Below the pieces are notes generated by a model. It was not told where the DNA came from. It made no database searches and was given only the letters and a program-made list of their open reading frames with translations. A stretch of DNA of 64,000 nt from assembly GCF_900169785.1 (NCBI RefSeq), contig NZ_FWER01000002.1, forward strand, positions 198,225 to 262,224, in the 5' to 3' direction. This document shows positions 1 through 9,078 of this stretch, piece by piece; positions within the stretch are counted from its first letter, which is position 1, and each line of letters begins with the position of its first letter. A program made the position numbers and the translations under genes. The stretch comes from Rhizobium sullae (GTDB lineage Bacteria; Pseudomonadota; Alphaproteobacteria; Rhizobiales; Rhizobiaceae).

Positions 1-1
1 G

Positions 2-106
2 CTCGGCGGCGAAACCGGCGCGAAGGAAGCCGGCAAAGCCCGGGACGAAGGCAAGGAATATGTCGTTCAGGATGGCGACGTGATCCACTTCCGCTTCAAT
101 ACCTGA
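2..106 (+). CDS. ychF: C-terminal end of the YchF/OLA1-type redox-regulated ATPase (partial)
   Basis: Only the last 34 codons lie in the window, ending at TGA 104-106; the start is beyond the left edge. The tail contains [19 protein letters not shown] followed by VIHFRFN, the strongly conserved C-terminal TGS-domain ending of YchF, an Obg-family ATPase associated with ribosomes and stress responses. It reads in the same direction as the two MaoC-like genes that follow after 31 bases, so a shared transcript is possible. Identification rests on this short conserved tail only. Confidence 0.85.
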   Translation, partial: LGGETGAKEAGKARDEGKEYVVQDGDVIHFRFNT

Positions 107-137
107 TTGGCACCACGGCCGAGGAGGACGAGGCCAG

Positions 138-599
138 ATGAAGCTAACTTTTGAAGACTTCGAACCGGGCCGCACTTTTGCGTTAGGCCCGGTCGCCGTG
201 ACGGCGCAGGAAATTATCGAGTTCGCAACCGAATTCGATCCGCAGCCGATGCATATGGACGAGACCGCCGGGCGCGCGAGCATCCTCGGCGGGCTCGCAG
301 CTTCAGGCTGGCATACCTCAGCCCTCTTCATGCGCATGATGGCTTACGGCTATCTGTTGAATTCCCATTCCGAGGGCGCGCCGGGCATCGATCTCATGGA
401 ATGGAAGAAGCCTGTGCTGGCCGGCGACACGCTATCCGGCCGCTCGACTGTACTCGAAGCGCGCGCCATGCGCTCGCGGCCCGGCATCGGCATCGCCCGG
501 TTCAAGCATGAGGTCCAGAATCAGCGCGGCGATCTGGTCTGCTACTGCGAAAACTGGATCATGTTCGGCATGCGCGATGCAGCGGAGGCAAACCCATGA
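138..599 (+). CDS. MaoC family dehydratase (hot-dog fold), first of a tandem pair
   Basis: The 153-residue protein has the single hot-dog layout of MaoC-like enoyl-CoA hydratases. The segment FATEFDPQPMHMDETAG near residues 29-45 carries the Asp and His of the catalytic hydratase motif, followed by LAASGWHT. Such enzymes hydrate or dehydrate acyl-CoA thioesters; the actual substrate cannot be read from the sequence. The start is supported by a purine-rich GAGGAGG stretch a few bases upstream. It overlaps the next gene, a second MaoC-like protein, by ATGA, so the two are translationally coupled and may form a heteromer. Confidence 0.85.
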   Translation: MKLTFEDFEPGRTFALGPVAVTAQEIIEFATEFDPQPMHMDETAGRASILGGLAASGWHTSALFMRMMAYGYLLNSHSEGAPGIDLMEWKKPVLAGDTLSGRSTVLEARAMRSRPGIGIARFKHEVQNQRGDLVCYCENWIMFGMRDAAEANP

Positions 600-1063
600 G
601 GATGGCAAAGCTTTACACGATCGGCGAAAAGACGGTGATCGGCAGCTATACGTTTACCGAGAAACGGATCGTCCATTTCGCCACGCGTTTCGACCCGCAG
701 CGCTTCCATGTCGACAAGGAGGCAGCCAGGAAGACGCTCTTCGGCAATCTCTGCGCCTCCGGCTGGCACACCTGCGCTGCGTGGATGCGGACGTTCCTGG
801 ACTACTGGGAAAAGGAAACCGCACGGCTTGCCAGGGAAGGCATCGCCCCGCCGAAACTCGGCCCCTCGCCAGGCTTCCAGAAGCTGCAATGGCTGCGCCC
901 GGTCTTCGTCGACGAGACGGTCAGCTACTCGGTGACCTTGCTTGCCAGCCGGCCTCTCACATCGCGGCCGGGCTGGTTCCTCAATTCAATTCTCAACGAA
1001 GGCGTCAATCAGGACGGCACGCCCGTCATCCGCTTCGAAAGCAGCGTGCTGGAATTCGAGTAA
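596..1063 (+). CDS. MaoC family dehydratase (hot-dog fold), second of a tandem pair
   Basis: This 155-residue protein is paralogous to the preceding one. It has FATRFDPQRFHVDKEAA at about residues 29-45 and LCASGWHT after it, so the Asp and His motif positions are again present. Its ATG overlaps the previous stop as ATGA; a second ATG two codons later is an alternative start. Tandem single-domain MaoC proteins can act as heterodimers in which one subunit supplies catalysis. Here both seem to keep the motif residues. It converges on apt, which ends 9 bases away on the other strand. Confidence 0.84.
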   Translation: MRMAKLYTIGEKTVIGSYTFTEKRIVHFATRFDPQRFHVDKEAARKTLFGNLCASGWHTCAAWMRTFLDYWEKETARLAREGIAPPKLGPSPGFQKLQWLRPVFVDETVSYSVTLLASRPLTSRPGWFLNSILNEGVNQDGTPVIRFESSVLEFE

Positions 1064-1072
1064 TGCCGAAGC

Positions 1073-1615
1073 TCAATGCCCGGCAAATTCGACCAGCGTG
1101 TGGACCTTGACGCCAAGCTCCTCGAGCTTCCTGCGTCCGCCGAGATCCGGCAGATCGATGACGAAGCACGCGCCGACGACGTCCGCGCCCATCTGGCGAA
1201 GCAGCTTCGTCGCGCCGACGGCCGTCCCGCCGGTCGCAATGAGGTCGTCCACGAGAATGACCTTTTCGCCCGGCTGAACCGCATCCCGGTGCATCTCCAT
1301 CTCATCGACGCCATATTCCAGGCTGTAGGCGATGCGCACCGTGTCATGCGGCAGCTTGCCCTTCTTGCGGATCGGCACGAAGCCCGCAGAGAGCTGATGC
1401 GCCACAGCACCGCCGAGGATGAAACCCCGCGCTTCCATGCCGGCGATCTTGTCGATCTTCAGGCCCGCATAGGGCTGCACCAGTTCGTCCACGGCGCGGC
1501 GGAACGCCCGCGGATTGCCAAGCAGCGTCGTGATGTCGCGAAAGATGATGCCGGGCTTCGGATAGTCCGGGATGGAGCGGATGCTGGCCGCAAGCTCCGA
1601 GGCAATATTGTTCAT
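1073..1615 (-). CDS. apt: adenine phosphoribosyltransferase
   Basis: Converts adenine and PRPP to AMP in purine salvage (cytoplasm). The 180-residue protein has the type I PRTase PRPP-binding loop [13 protein letters not shown] in its C-terminal half and the family sequence [17 protein letters not shown] near the N terminus. An upstream in-frame ATG at 1642 would add nine residues; I chose 1615 because the resulting length and the start MNNIASEL fit the usual Apt form. It follows the petABC operon on the same strand, but a strong terminator lies between them, so it probably has its own promoter. Confidence 0.95.
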   Translation of the reverse strand: MNNIASELAASIRSIPDYPKPGIIFRDITTLLGNPRAFRRAVDELVQPYAGLKIDKIAGMEARGFILGGAVAHQLSAGFVPIRKKGKLPHDTVRIAYSLEYGVDEMEMHRDAVQPGEKVILVDDLIATGGTAVGATKLLRQMGADVVGACFVIDLPDLGGRRKLEELGVKVHTLVEFAGH

Positions 1616-1690
1616 GGAAAGTCCGTCTGTCTGCGAAGGCATTTAGTCGGCTGTACCCTATCAACTGACTGACATGGAACCAACAAAAAA

Positions 1691-1708
1691 GGCGGCCCGA
1701 AAGCCGCC
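1691..1708 (-). terminator. Rho-independent terminator of petABC
   Basis: A GGCGGC/GCCGCC stem with a 6-base loop lies just beyond the petC stop. On the minus strand it is followed by six U residues (A run at 1685-1690). The plus strand also has TTTT after the stem, so it could act in both directions. Confidence 0.88.
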
Positions 1709-1731
1709 TTTTGCTTGTTGAGTTAGACCAC

Positions 1732-2616
1732 TCAGTGTTCCTTGTTGGCGTAGACCGAGCGCTTCGTCAGGAAGATGAGCCCCGAGAAGATCAGCAGGAA
1801 CACGATGACCATGAAGCCGGTGCGCTTGCGCTCTTCGAGGTGCGGCTCTGCCGCCCACATCAGGAATGCCGAGACATCCTTGGAGTACTGGTCGACGGTC
1901 TGCGGCGTGCCGTCATCATAGGTCACCTGATCGTCCGAAAGCGGCTTCGGCATCGCAAAGGCCGCCGCCGCGTTGAAGTACGGGTTGTAATGCGCACCCT
2001 CCGGAACCTGGAAACCCGCCGGCGGCTCTTCATAGCCGGTCAACAGCGAATAGATGTAGTCCGGCCCGCCTTCCTGATACTGGGTGAAGATATCGAAGAC
2101 GAACTGCGGGAAGCCGCGGGTGATACCGCGGGCCTTCGCAATCAGCGAAAAGTCCGGCGGGGCCGCGCCATTGTTCGAGGCTGCAGCAGCCTGGGCGTTG
2201 GCGTAAGGCGACGGAAAATAATCAGAGGCGATAGCCTTGCGTGTGAACATCTCACCCGCAGAATCCGGGCCATCCTGAACTTCGTAATTCGCGGCAAAAG
2301 CCTTGACCTGTGCCTCGGAGTAACCGAGTTCGCCGAGCATGCGGAACGGAACGAGGCTCATCGAGTGGCAGGCGGAACAGACTTCCGTATAGACCTTCAG
2401 GCCGCGCTGCAGCTGGCCCTTGTCATAATGGCCGAACGGGCCAGCGAAGCTCCAGTCCTGTTCGCGCGGGTGCTTCAGCGGGTAGTGCGGGGTGGCACCC
2501 TCCTCATGCTCGGCCGGAGCAGCGCCCTCGCCGGGCGTCGCTTCCTGGGCGAATGCAGCGCTTCCGAGGAAGGCTGCGACTGCGAGCGGCAGAATGCTTG
2601 CAACAAGCTTTTTCAT
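1732..2616 (-). CDS. petC: cytochrome c1 of the cytochrome bc1 complex
   Basis: Membrane-anchored c-type cytochrome that passes electrons from the Rieske protein to soluble or membrane cytochrome c. The 294-residue protein begins with a Sec signal peptide (MKKLVASILPLAVAAFLGSA). It has the CSACH heme-attachment motif at residues 80-84, a candidate Met ligand in AFAMPKPL near residue 217, and a C-terminal membrane helix (GFMVIVFLLIFSGLIFL) before a basic tail. It is the last gene of petA-petB-petC, 21 bases after petB. Alphaproteobacteria such as Bradyrhizobium fuse cytochromes b and c1 (fbcH); here they are separate genes. Confidence 0.96.
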   Translation of the reverse strand: MKKLVASILPLAVAAFLGSAAFAQEATPGEGAAPAEHEEGATPHYPLKHPREQDWSFAGPFGHYDKGQLQRGLKVYTEVCSACHSMSLVPFRMLGELGYSEAQVKAFAANYEVQDGPDSAGEMFTRKAIASDYFPSPYANAQAAAASNNGAAPPDFSLIAKARGITRGFPQFVFDIFTQYQEGGPDYIYSLLTGYEEPPAGFQVPEGAHYNPYFNAAAAFAMPKPLSDDQVTYDDGTPQTVDQYSKDVSAFLMWAAEPHLEERKRTGFMVIVFLLIFSGLIFLTKRSVYANKEH

Positions 2617-2637
2617 CGTTCTATTCCTTCTGCTCGC

Positions 2638-3909
2638 TTATGCCTTGACCGTAGCAGTTTGTTGATTGCGCTTTTCCAGCACGGCTTCGGTGATCGAGTT
2701 TGGAATGCGGCGCGGCGTCTCGACGAGACCAAGCACCGGCATGGCGACCAGGAAGAAAGCAAAGTAAAGTAGCGTGCAGATCTGCGAGATCAGGACGAAA
2801 GAACCTTCCGCAGGTTGGGAACCGAGCCAGCCGAGGATGATCGCATCGATCACGAAGAGCCAGTAGAACATCTTGTACCACGGGCGGTAGACCGCAGAGC
2901 GGACCTTCGACGTGTCGAGCCACGGCAGGAAGAACAGCACGATGATTGCGCCGAACATCACGAGGACGCCGCCGAGCTTGGAGTCGATGGGGCCGATGTT
3001 GAAGGTGATCGAGCGTAGCATCGCGTAGAACGGCAGGAAGTACCATTCCGGAACGATGTGGGCCGGCGTCTTCAGCGGGTCTGCCGGGATATAGTTGTCC
3101 GGATGGCCGAGGAAGTTCGGCATGTAGAAGACAAAGTAGGCGTAGACCAGCAGGAAGATCGAAACGCCGAGTGCGTCCTTCAGGGTAGCATAAGGCGTGA
3201 AGCGGACGGTGTCCGTCTTGGTCTTGACCTCGACGCCGGTCGGGTTCGTCTGACCGACGACGTGCAGCGCCCAGATATGCAGCACGACAACGCCTGCGAT
3301 AATGAAGGGCAGCAGGTAGTGCAGCGAGAAGAAGCGGTTCAGCGTGGGGTTTTCGACTGCGAAGCCACCGAGCAGGAACTGCTGCACCCATTCGCCGACC
3401 AGCGGGAAGGCCGAGAAGAAGCCGGTGATGACGGTCGCGCCCCAGAAGGACATCTGCCCCCAGGGCAGGACGTAGCCCATGAAGCCGGTCGCCATCATCA
3501 GCAGGTAGATGAGAACACCGAGGATCCAGAGGATTTCGCGCGGCGCCTTGTAGGAGCCGTAGTAGAGGCCGCGGGCAATGTGCAGGTAGACAGCAACGAA
3601 GAAGAAGGATGCGCCGTTGGCATGCATGTAGCGCAGCAGCCAGCCGTGGTTGACGTCGCGCATGATCTTTTCGACGGCGTTGAAAGCGACCGAGGCCTCA
3701 GGGGCATAATGCATGGCGAGCACCACGCCGGTCAGGATCTGAGCGATCAGCATGACCGCAAGCATGGCGCCGAAGGTGTAGGCATAGTTCAGGTTACGCG
3801 GAACCGGATATGCAACGAAGCTGTCGTAGACCATGCGCGGTAGCGGCAGGCGCGCGTCGATCCACTTCTCTAGGCCGGTTGATGGCTCGTAGCTGGAATG
3901 GCCACTCAT
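2638..3909 (-). CDS. petB: cytochrome b of the cytochrome bc1 complex
   Basis: Core quinol-oxidising subunit of complex III in the inner membrane. The 423-residue protein has about eight membrane helices. It includes the family sequences [11 protein letters not shown], the [13 protein letters not shown] region that lines the Qo site, the [13 protein letters not shown] sequence carrying the PEWY signature of the Qo pocket, and paired His residues in helices B and D for the two b hemes. It lies between petA (14 bases upstream) and petC in a single minus-strand operon. Confidence 0.97.
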   Translation of the reverse strand: MSGHSSYEPSTGLEKWIDARLPLPRMVYDSFVAYPVPRNLNYAYTFGAMLAVMLIAQILTGVVLAMHYAPEASVAFNAVEKIMRDVNHGWLLRYMHANGASFFFVAVYLHIARGLYYGSYKAPREILWILGVLIYLLMMATGFMGYVLPWGQMSFWGATVITGFFSAFPLVGEWVQQFLLGGFAVENPTLNRFFSLHYLLPFIIAGVVVLHIWALHVVGQTNPTGVEVKTKTDTVRFTPYATLKDALGVSIFLLVYAYFVFYMPNFLGHPDNYIPADPLKTPAHIVPEWYFLPFYAMLRSITFNIGPIDSKLGGVLVMFGAIIVLFFLPWLDTSKVRSAVYRPWYKMFYWLFVIDAIILGWLGSQPAEGSFVLISQICTLLYFAFFLVAMPVLGLVETPRRIPNSITEAVLEKRNQQTATVKA

Positions 3910-3923
3910 AAATCAGTCTCCCC

Positions 3924-4502
3924 TCAACCGATCTTGATCATTGTATCGGAAACGAACGAATAGGTCGGAATCGGCAGATTCGTCGGCGCCGGACCTTTAC
4001 GGATGCGGCCGGCCGTGTCGTAGACCGAGCCATGGCAGGGACAGAACCAACCATTGTATTCGCCGGCCTGCCCGAGCGGCACGCAGCCGAGATGGGTGCA
4101 CGAGCCGATCATGACGATCCAGTTTTCCTTGTCCTTGCCGGCAGAGCGGTCGATACCGGTTGCCTGCGCTTCGGCCGGAAGGTTCTCGTTGCGTGCAATC
4201 GGATCCTTGAGATCCGAAAGCGGAACCTCGTCGGCAGCCTTTACTTCCTCGGGCGTACGGTTGCGGATGAAGACCGGCTTGCCGCGCCACTTCGCGGTCA
4301 GCGACATGCCGGGCTGGAGGCTCGATACGTCGACTTCGATGGACGCGAGAGCGAGCGTGGACGCATCCGGACGCATCTGATCGATGAAAGGCCAGGCGAC
4401 GGCCGCAGCGCCGACCGCGCCCGCCATACCAGTGGTGAGATAAAGGAAATCACGGCGCGTGGGCTCCGCTGAAGCCTCGCTTGTCGTTTCGTGTTCGCTC
4501 AC
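3924..4502 (-). CDS. petA: ubiquinol-cytochrome c reductase Rieske iron-sulfur subunit
   Basis: Supplies the 2Fe-2S centre of complex III. The 192-residue protein has an N-terminal twin-arginine region (TRRDFLYLT, residues 15-23) merging into a membrane helix. The two cluster boxes are CTHLGC (residues 135-140) and CPCHG (154-158), giving two Cys and two His ligands plus the disulfide pair. It is the first gene of petABC. The 241-base gap upstream (4503-4743) must hold the promoter, but I could not assign convincing -35/-10 boxes; that gap also contains no gene that I can support. Confidence 0.97.
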   Translation of the reverse strand: MSEHETTSEASAEPTRRDFLYLTTGMAGAVGAAAVAWPFIDQMRPDASTLALASIEVDVSSLQPGMSLTAKWRGKPVFIRNRTPEEVKAADEVPLSDLKDPIARNENLPAEAQATGIDRSAGKDKENWIVMIGSCTHLGCVPLGQAGEYNGWFCPCHGSVYDTAGRIRKGPAPTNLPIPTYSFVSDTMIKIG

Positions 4503-4743
4503 GGCTAAACCATCCTCTGCGCAATTTTCGCGGAATTCCGCCCTGCCCCTCTACGCGGCGAATCCATATAGACACAGTTCGGCCATAGATTCCCCGCCAA
4601 TCCGGCGCGTTCTATGCTTGATCGCAAATTATGTCCAGCCTTGACAAGGGGATGGGGGCACAATGTCGCGGGAAAATACGGATGAAATTTTTTTGGCAAT
4701 CCGCAGGCTTCAACGGATCGAAGCCTAGCCGGCAGACGCTTTT

Positions 4744-6636
4744 CTAAACCACCTTCGCCTCGCGCCCGGGCATCTCTTCGTCTGCACCAAGGAAGCCGCC
4801 GGACTGGCGCGCCCATAGCTCTGCATAAAGCCCGCCCCTTCCGACCAGTGATTCATGCGTGCCTTCTTCGATGATCCGACCGCGATCGACGACGATCAGC
4901 CGATCGAGTGCGGCGATGGTGGAAAGGCGGTGCGCGATGGCGAGCACGGTCTTCCCCTCCATGATCCGGCTGAGATTGGACTGGATCACCTCTTCCACCT
5001 CGGAATCAAGCGCCGAGGTCGCCTCGTCGAGCACGAGGATCGGCGCGTCCTTCAGCATGACGCGCGCGATCGCTATGCGCTGCCGCTGCCCGCCTGAAAG
5101 CTTCACGCCACGCTCGCCGACATGCGCGTCGAAACCCTTGCGTCCCTGCTGATCTTGCAGTTGATCGATGAAGCCGAGCGCCTCGGCCCGTCGCGCGGCG
5201 TCAAGCAGCCGCTCCTCGCCCGCATCGGGCCGGCCGAAGAGGATGTTGTCCTTGACCGAGCGGTGCAGCAGCGACGTATCCTGGCTGACGACGCCTATCT
5301 GCATGCGCAGCGACTCCTGGCTGACGGCGGCGATATCCTGGCCATCGACAAGGATGCGTCCGCCTTCAAGGTCGTAAAGGCGCAGCAGGAGGTGGACCAG
5401 CGTCGATTTGCCGGCGCCGGAACGCCCGACGATCCCGACCTTCTCGCCGGCCGCGACGGTGAGCGAGAAATTCTCGATGACACCCTTGCCCCGGCCGTAA
5501 TGGAAGGAGACGTTTTCGAAGCGGATGCCGGGCTCCCGGACGACGAGATCGGAAGCATTGGGCCGATCGACGAGGGCGAGTGGCTGCGAAATCAGCTCGG
5601 CGGCGTTCTGGATCGTGCCGAGATTGCGCATGATGCCGTTGAATTGCGTCATCAGACGCCCGAGGAGGAAGTTGAGGCGCAGGACCAGCGCCAGCGAAAA
5701 AGCCACCGAACCGGAACTCACCAACCCGCGCAGCCACAGATCGACGCTCAACCCGGCCATCGTCACGATCATTAGGCCGGAAAGCAGCGCCATCGAGGCG
5801 CGCACACCGGTGATGAACCGGGTAAAGCGCAGCACGGTATCCTGATAGATGTCGAAGCCCTGGCGCATGTAGCGGTCGGTCTCCTCGTGACGAGCGAAAA
5901 GCTTCAGCGTCTGGATGTTGCTGTAGGAATCGACCATGCGGCCGTTGAGCATCGAGGCGGCTTCCGCCGTTTCGCGTGAGTGATAGCGGATGCGCGGCAC
6001 GAAATAGCGGGCAAGCACGCCGAAGGCGCAAAGCCAGAACAGCACCACGGCGGCAAGCGAAAGATCGAGCCGCGCGACCAGCACCAGTGTCGTCGCTGCG
6101 TAGATTCCGACGAACCAGACGCTCTCCATGAGAGAGGTGGTGAGATCGCCCACCGCCTGGCCGGCCGACCAGACCTTCGTCACGATCCGCCCGGAAAAAT
6201 CGCTCTGGAAGAAGTGCAGCGACTGGCGCGACACATGCAGATAGGACTGCCAGCGTGCGAGATTATAGAAGCCCGGCGTGATCACCTGCTGATCGACCAG
6301 CGCGATGAGAAAGGCAACCACGAAACGAACGAGGCCGATCAGCGCCAGCATGCCGAACAATTCGCCGCCGTGCGCAGCAAGCAGTTCGCTCCAGCCAACG
6401 CCCGGCTTGACGGCGCCTAGTATATCGACCAGCCGTCCGACGAACCAGAAAAGCGCGGCCTCGATCGCCGCCGACATGCCGCCCAGAACGAGCATCGCGA
6501 CGAACGGCCATTTTGCCTGGCCGATGTAAAACCAGATGAAGCCCGCGGTCGAACGCGGCGGCTGGATATTGCCGCGCGGTCGGAACGGATCGATCCAGTG
6601 TTCGAACAGATTGAGTATCGGGCGCAGGAGCATCAT
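4744..6636 (-). CDS. ABC exporter, fused permease and ATPase (paralogue 1)
   Basis: Half-transporter of the exporter (MsbA/MDR-like) class, 630 residues. An N-terminal six-helix transmembrane domain occupies roughly residues 20-330. It is followed by a nucleotide-binding domain with Walker A GRSGAGKST, signature LSGGQRQR, Walker B ILVLDEATSALD and the H-loop AIAHRLST. The substrate is unknown. An ORF extends 23 codons further upstream, but the ATGATG pair at 6631-6636 starts the typical MLLRPILNLFEHWIDPF sequence, so I use it. It is clearly paralogous to the exporter at 7222-9078, which has the same strand and the same domain order. Such half-transporters work as dimers, so a heterodimer is possible. 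Confidence 0.9.
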   Translation of the reverse strand: MMLLRPILNLFEHWIDPFRPRGNIQPPRSTAGFIWFYIGQAKWPFVAMLVLGGMSAAIEAALFWFVGRLVDILGAVKPGVGWSELLAAHGGELFGMLALIGLVRFVVAFLIALVDQQVITPGFYNLARWQSYLHVSRQSLHFFQSDFSGRIVTKVWSAGQAVGDLTTSLMESVWFVGIYAATTLVLVARLDLSLAAVVLFWLCAFGVLARYFVPRIRYHSRETAEAASMLNGRMVDSYSNIQTLKLFARHEETDRYMRQGFDIYQDTVLRFTRFITGVRASMALLSGLMIVTMAGLSVDLWLRGLVSSGSVAFSLALVLRLNFLLGRLMTQFNGIMRNLGTIQNAAELISQPLALVDRPNASDLVVREPGIRFENVSFHYGRGKGVIENFSLTVAAGEKVGIVGRSGAGKSTLVHLLLRLYDLEGGRILVDGQDIAAVSQESLRMQIGVVSQDTSLLHRSVKDNILFGRPDAGEERLLDAARRAEALGFIDQLQDQQGRKGFDAHVGERGVKLSGGQRQRIAIARVMLKDAPILVLDEATSALDSEVEEVIQSNLSRIMEGKTVLAIAHRLSTIAALDRLIVVDRGRIIEEGTHESLVGRGGLYAELWARQSGGFLGADEEMPGREAKVV

Positions 6637-6742
6637 TGCGTTATAGTCCGGGACAACCCTGCGGCAAAGGCAATGGAGGAGGGGCAGAACCTTATATTTT
6701 GGCAATTTTCGGTAACATCGGCGGCATCCATGTTGAATGTCG

Positions 6743-6771
6743 CTGACCTCGTCACGATCTCAGAGTACAAT
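6743..6771 (+). promoter_or_regulatory. candidate sigma-70 promoter for the ribbon-helix-helix gene
   Basis: CTGACC (6743-6748), a 17-base spacer and TACAAT (6766-6771), placed 25 bases before the ATG at 6797. Assigned by consensus match only. Confidence 0.4.
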
Positions 6772-6796
6772 CGCCGTTTAACGGAGAAATACCGTC

Positions 6797-7021
6797 ATGG
6801 AAACGAGGGTGCTCGCGTCGCATATTCCGCTTCCGCTTGCGAAAAGACTCGATGAAACCGCAGCCCAACTCGGCATATCGCGCGACACCATCGTCAGCGA
6901 GGCCGTTGCCGCATGGCTCGACAACGAGGAAGAACGCCGCCTGACGGCACTCCGCACGATGGCGGGCGCCATCGTCGTGGTCGAACGTCATAGGGTACGG
7001 GATTGGGCGGACAGCCTGTGA
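6797..7021 (+). CDS. ribbon-helix-helix antitoxin-like protein, probably truncated at its C terminus
   Basis: The 74-residue protein begins METRVLASHIPLPLAKRLDE, the N-terminal form of RHH (CopG/ParD-like) antitoxins, with a helix ISRDTIVSEAVAAWLDNEEE. It ends at RVRDWADSL. Related antitoxins usually run on for about ten residues and overlap a ParE/RelE toxin gene (established family knowledge, from memory). Here the stop codon TGA (7019-7021) coincides with the start of an IS3-type remnant and no toxin follows. It is probably the 5' part of a toxin-antitoxin operon cut by the insertion. DNA binding through the RHH fold may remain. Confidence 0.65.
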   Translation: METRVLASHIPLPLAKRLDETAAQLGISRDTIVSEAVAAWLDNEEERRLTALRTMAGAIVVVERHRVRDWADSL

Positions 7022-7169
7022 ACAGGCTCTTTTAGGATTCGTTCAGAGCCTGCAGTCCGCCATTACCGACTATACCCACTACTACAATCACGACAGGATC
7101 AAAATGAAACTCAAAGGGCCGAGCCCTGTACAGTACAGAACCCAGCCCTTAAATCTGCCGCGCCTTTAA
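7020..7169 (+). pseudogene. 3' remnant of an IS3-family OrfB transposase
   Basis: An open frame without its own start ends at TAA 7167-7169. It reads ITDYTHYYNHDRIKMKLKG then PSPVQYRTQPLNLPRL. This is the C-terminal end of IS3/IS150-type OrfB integrases (typically YYNxxRIKxKLKGLSPVQYR). Only about 45 codons remain; the DDE catalytic core is missing, so it is inactive. The left boundary is not certain. The frame is open back to 7020, directly behind the antitoxin stop. Confidence 0.85.
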
Positions 7170-7177
7170 ACCGTCCA

Positions 7178-7196
7178 CCTTAATGGGGTCAGTTCA
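7178..7196. repeat. right terminal inverted repeat of the IS3-type remnant
   Basis: Read on the minus strand this is TGAACTGACCCCATTAAGG, typical of the terminal inverted repeat of IS150-group elements. It lies 8 bases beyond the transposase stop, as expected for the right end. A complete left copy is not visible; only TGAAC at 7019-7023 resembles one, so the element has an internal or left-end deletion. Confidence 0.75.
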
Positions 7197-7221
7197 CTTT
7201 CACCGGGAGGGCCTTTTCGCC

Positions 7222-9078
7222 TTATTCCGCCGCTTCCTCGGCTTCTACCGAATGATCGGCGAGGAAGCCGCCGGACTGTCGGGTCCAGAGGTCGGCATAT
7301 ATGCCGCCCTGGCTGACGAGATCGGCGTGCGAACCAGCCTCGATGATCCGGCCTTTGTCGAGCACGATCAGGCGGTCCATCTCCGTCAGCGTCGACAGGC
7401 GATGGGCGATCGCGATCACCGTCTTGCCTTCCATCAGCGCAAATAGGTTCTCCTGGATCGCCGCTTCCACTTCGGAATCGAGCGCCGAGGTCGCCTCGTC
7501 GAGCACCAGGATCGGCGCGTCCTTCAGGAACACGCGCGCGATCGCAACGCGCTGGCGCTGGCCGCCGGAGAGCTTGACGCCGCGCTCGCCGACCTGCGCG
7601 TCGAGCCCCTTGCGGCCCTGCATGTCGACAAGCCCGTCGATGAATTCCCAGGCATTTGCCCGCTTCGCCGCCTCGATCACGTCCGTATCCGTCGCGTCCG
7701 GACGGCCGTAGGCAATGTTGTCGCGGATCGAGCGATGCAGCAACGACGTATCCTGCGTCACCACGCCGATCAGCGACCGGAGGCTTTCCTGCGACACTTG
7801 CGAGATATCCTGCCCGTCGATGGTGATGCGGCCGGCTTCCAGATCGTAAAAGCGCAGCAGCAGGTTCATCAGTGTCGTCTTGCCTGCCCCGGACCGGCCG
7901 ACGAGGCCGACCTTCTCACCCGCCTTGATATCGAGCGAAAGGCTTTCGATGACGCCCTTGCCCTTGCCGTAGTGGAAGCGGATGCGGTCGTAGTGGATCG
8001 CACCTTTCTTCGCCTGCATCGGCGGTGCACCGGGCTTGTCGGTGATGTCGTGGCTCTTCGTCATCATTTCCATGCCGTCATAGACGGTACCGATGTTTTC
8101 GAAGAGCGCCGACACCTCCCACATGATCCACTGGGACATGCCGTTGACACGCATCGCAAGGCCGATCGCGATGGCGATCGCGCCGACCGAGATCTGGCCA
8201 TTCAGCCAAAACCAGATCGACAGGCCCGAGATGACGAAGAGTGCCACGCAGTTGTTGATATAGACGCACACATGGAACAGCGTGACGCGGCGCATCTGCT
8301 GGTGCACCGTCTGCAGGAATTCGTCCATGCCGGCCTTGGCATAGCCTTCCTCCCTGCCCGCGTGCGAGAACAGCTTGACGGTCGCAATGTTCGTGTAGCT
8401 ATCGACCACCCGGCCGGTCATCATTGAACGCGCATCGGCCTGACGTGCGGCGATCCTGCGAAGCCGCGGGACGAAATACGACACGATGCCGACATAGATG
8501 CCAAGCCAGACCAGGATCGGCATCATCAGCCGCCAGTCTGCCGCGGCGATTACGATGATCATCGTCAGGAAGTAGGTGACGACATAGACGAAGACGTCGA
8601 GGATCTTCATCGTTGTTTCACGAACTGCAAGCGAGGTCTGCATCACCTTGGTCGCAACGCGTCCGGCAAATTCGTTGGCGAAGAAGGTCATGCTGTGGCG
8701 CAGCAGGAAGCGGTGCATCTGCCAGCGCGCGCTCATCGGGTAGTTGCCGAGCAGAACCTGATGCATGATGAGCGAATCGAGCCCGGCCGCCAGCGGCAGG
8801 CCGATAAGGATCAAAGCCGCCATCCAGGCAAGCTTGTGCCACTCCGTCTGCAGGAACGTCGCCTTGTCAGCATTCGTCAGCCAGTCGACGACATCGCCGA
8901 GGAACTGGAAGAGTGCCACCTCGCCGATCGCAATCAGCGCCGTCAGCACCGCCATGGCCGCAAGCCAGGGCGCTGCAGGCTTCGTATAGTGCCAGCAGAA
9001 GGCAAAAAGGCCTTTCGGGGGAACGACGGGCTCCTCACTCGGAAAGGGGTTCAGTCGCTGTTCGAACCAGCTAAACAT
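7222..9078 (-). CDS. ABC exporter, fused permease and ATPase (paralogue 2)
   Basis: A 618-residue half-transporter of the exporter class. Its N-terminal membrane domain starts with KGLFAFCWHYTKPAAPWLAAM. The ATPase domain has Walker A GRSGAGKTT, signature LSGGQRQR, Walker B ILVLDEATSALD and H-loop AIAHRLST. The ORF is open 93 codons further upstream, but MFSWFEQRLNPFPSEEP is preceded by CCGGAG at a good distance and is the likely start. Together with the paralogue at 4744-6636 it could form a homo- or heterodimeric exporter; the substrate is unknown. The 5' region holds a short ORF with a strong ribosome-binding site (9222-9287). Confidence 0.9.
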   Translation of the reverse strand: MFSWFEQRLNPFPSEEPVVPPKGLFAFCWHYTKPAAPWLAAMAVLTALIAIGEVALFQFLGDVVDWLTNADKATFLQTEWHKLAWMAALILIGLPLAAGLDSLIMHQVLLGNYPMSARWQMHRFLLRHSMTFFANEFAGRVATKVMQTSLAVRETTMKILDVFVYVVTYFLTMIIVIAAADWRLMMPILVWLGIYVGIVSYFVPRLRRIAARQADARSMMTGRVVDSYTNIATVKLFSHAGREEGYAKAGMDEFLQTVHQQMRRVTLFHVCVYINNCVALFVISGLSIWFWLNGQISVGAIAIAIGLAMRVNGMSQWIMWEVSALFENIGTVYDGMEMMTKSHDITDKPGAPPMQAKKGAIHYDRIRFHYGKGKGVIESLSLDIKAGEKVGLVGRSGAGKTTLMNLLLRFYDLEAGRITIDGQDISQVSQESLRSLIGVVTQDTSLLHRSIRDNIAYGRPDATDTDVIEAAKRANAWEFIDGLVDMQGRKGLDAQVGERGVKLSGGQRQRVAIARVFLKDAPILVLDEATSALDSEVEAAIQENLFALMEGKTVIAIAHRLSTLTEMDRLIVLDKGRIIEAGSHADLVSQGGIYADLWTRQSGGFLADHSVEAEEAAE

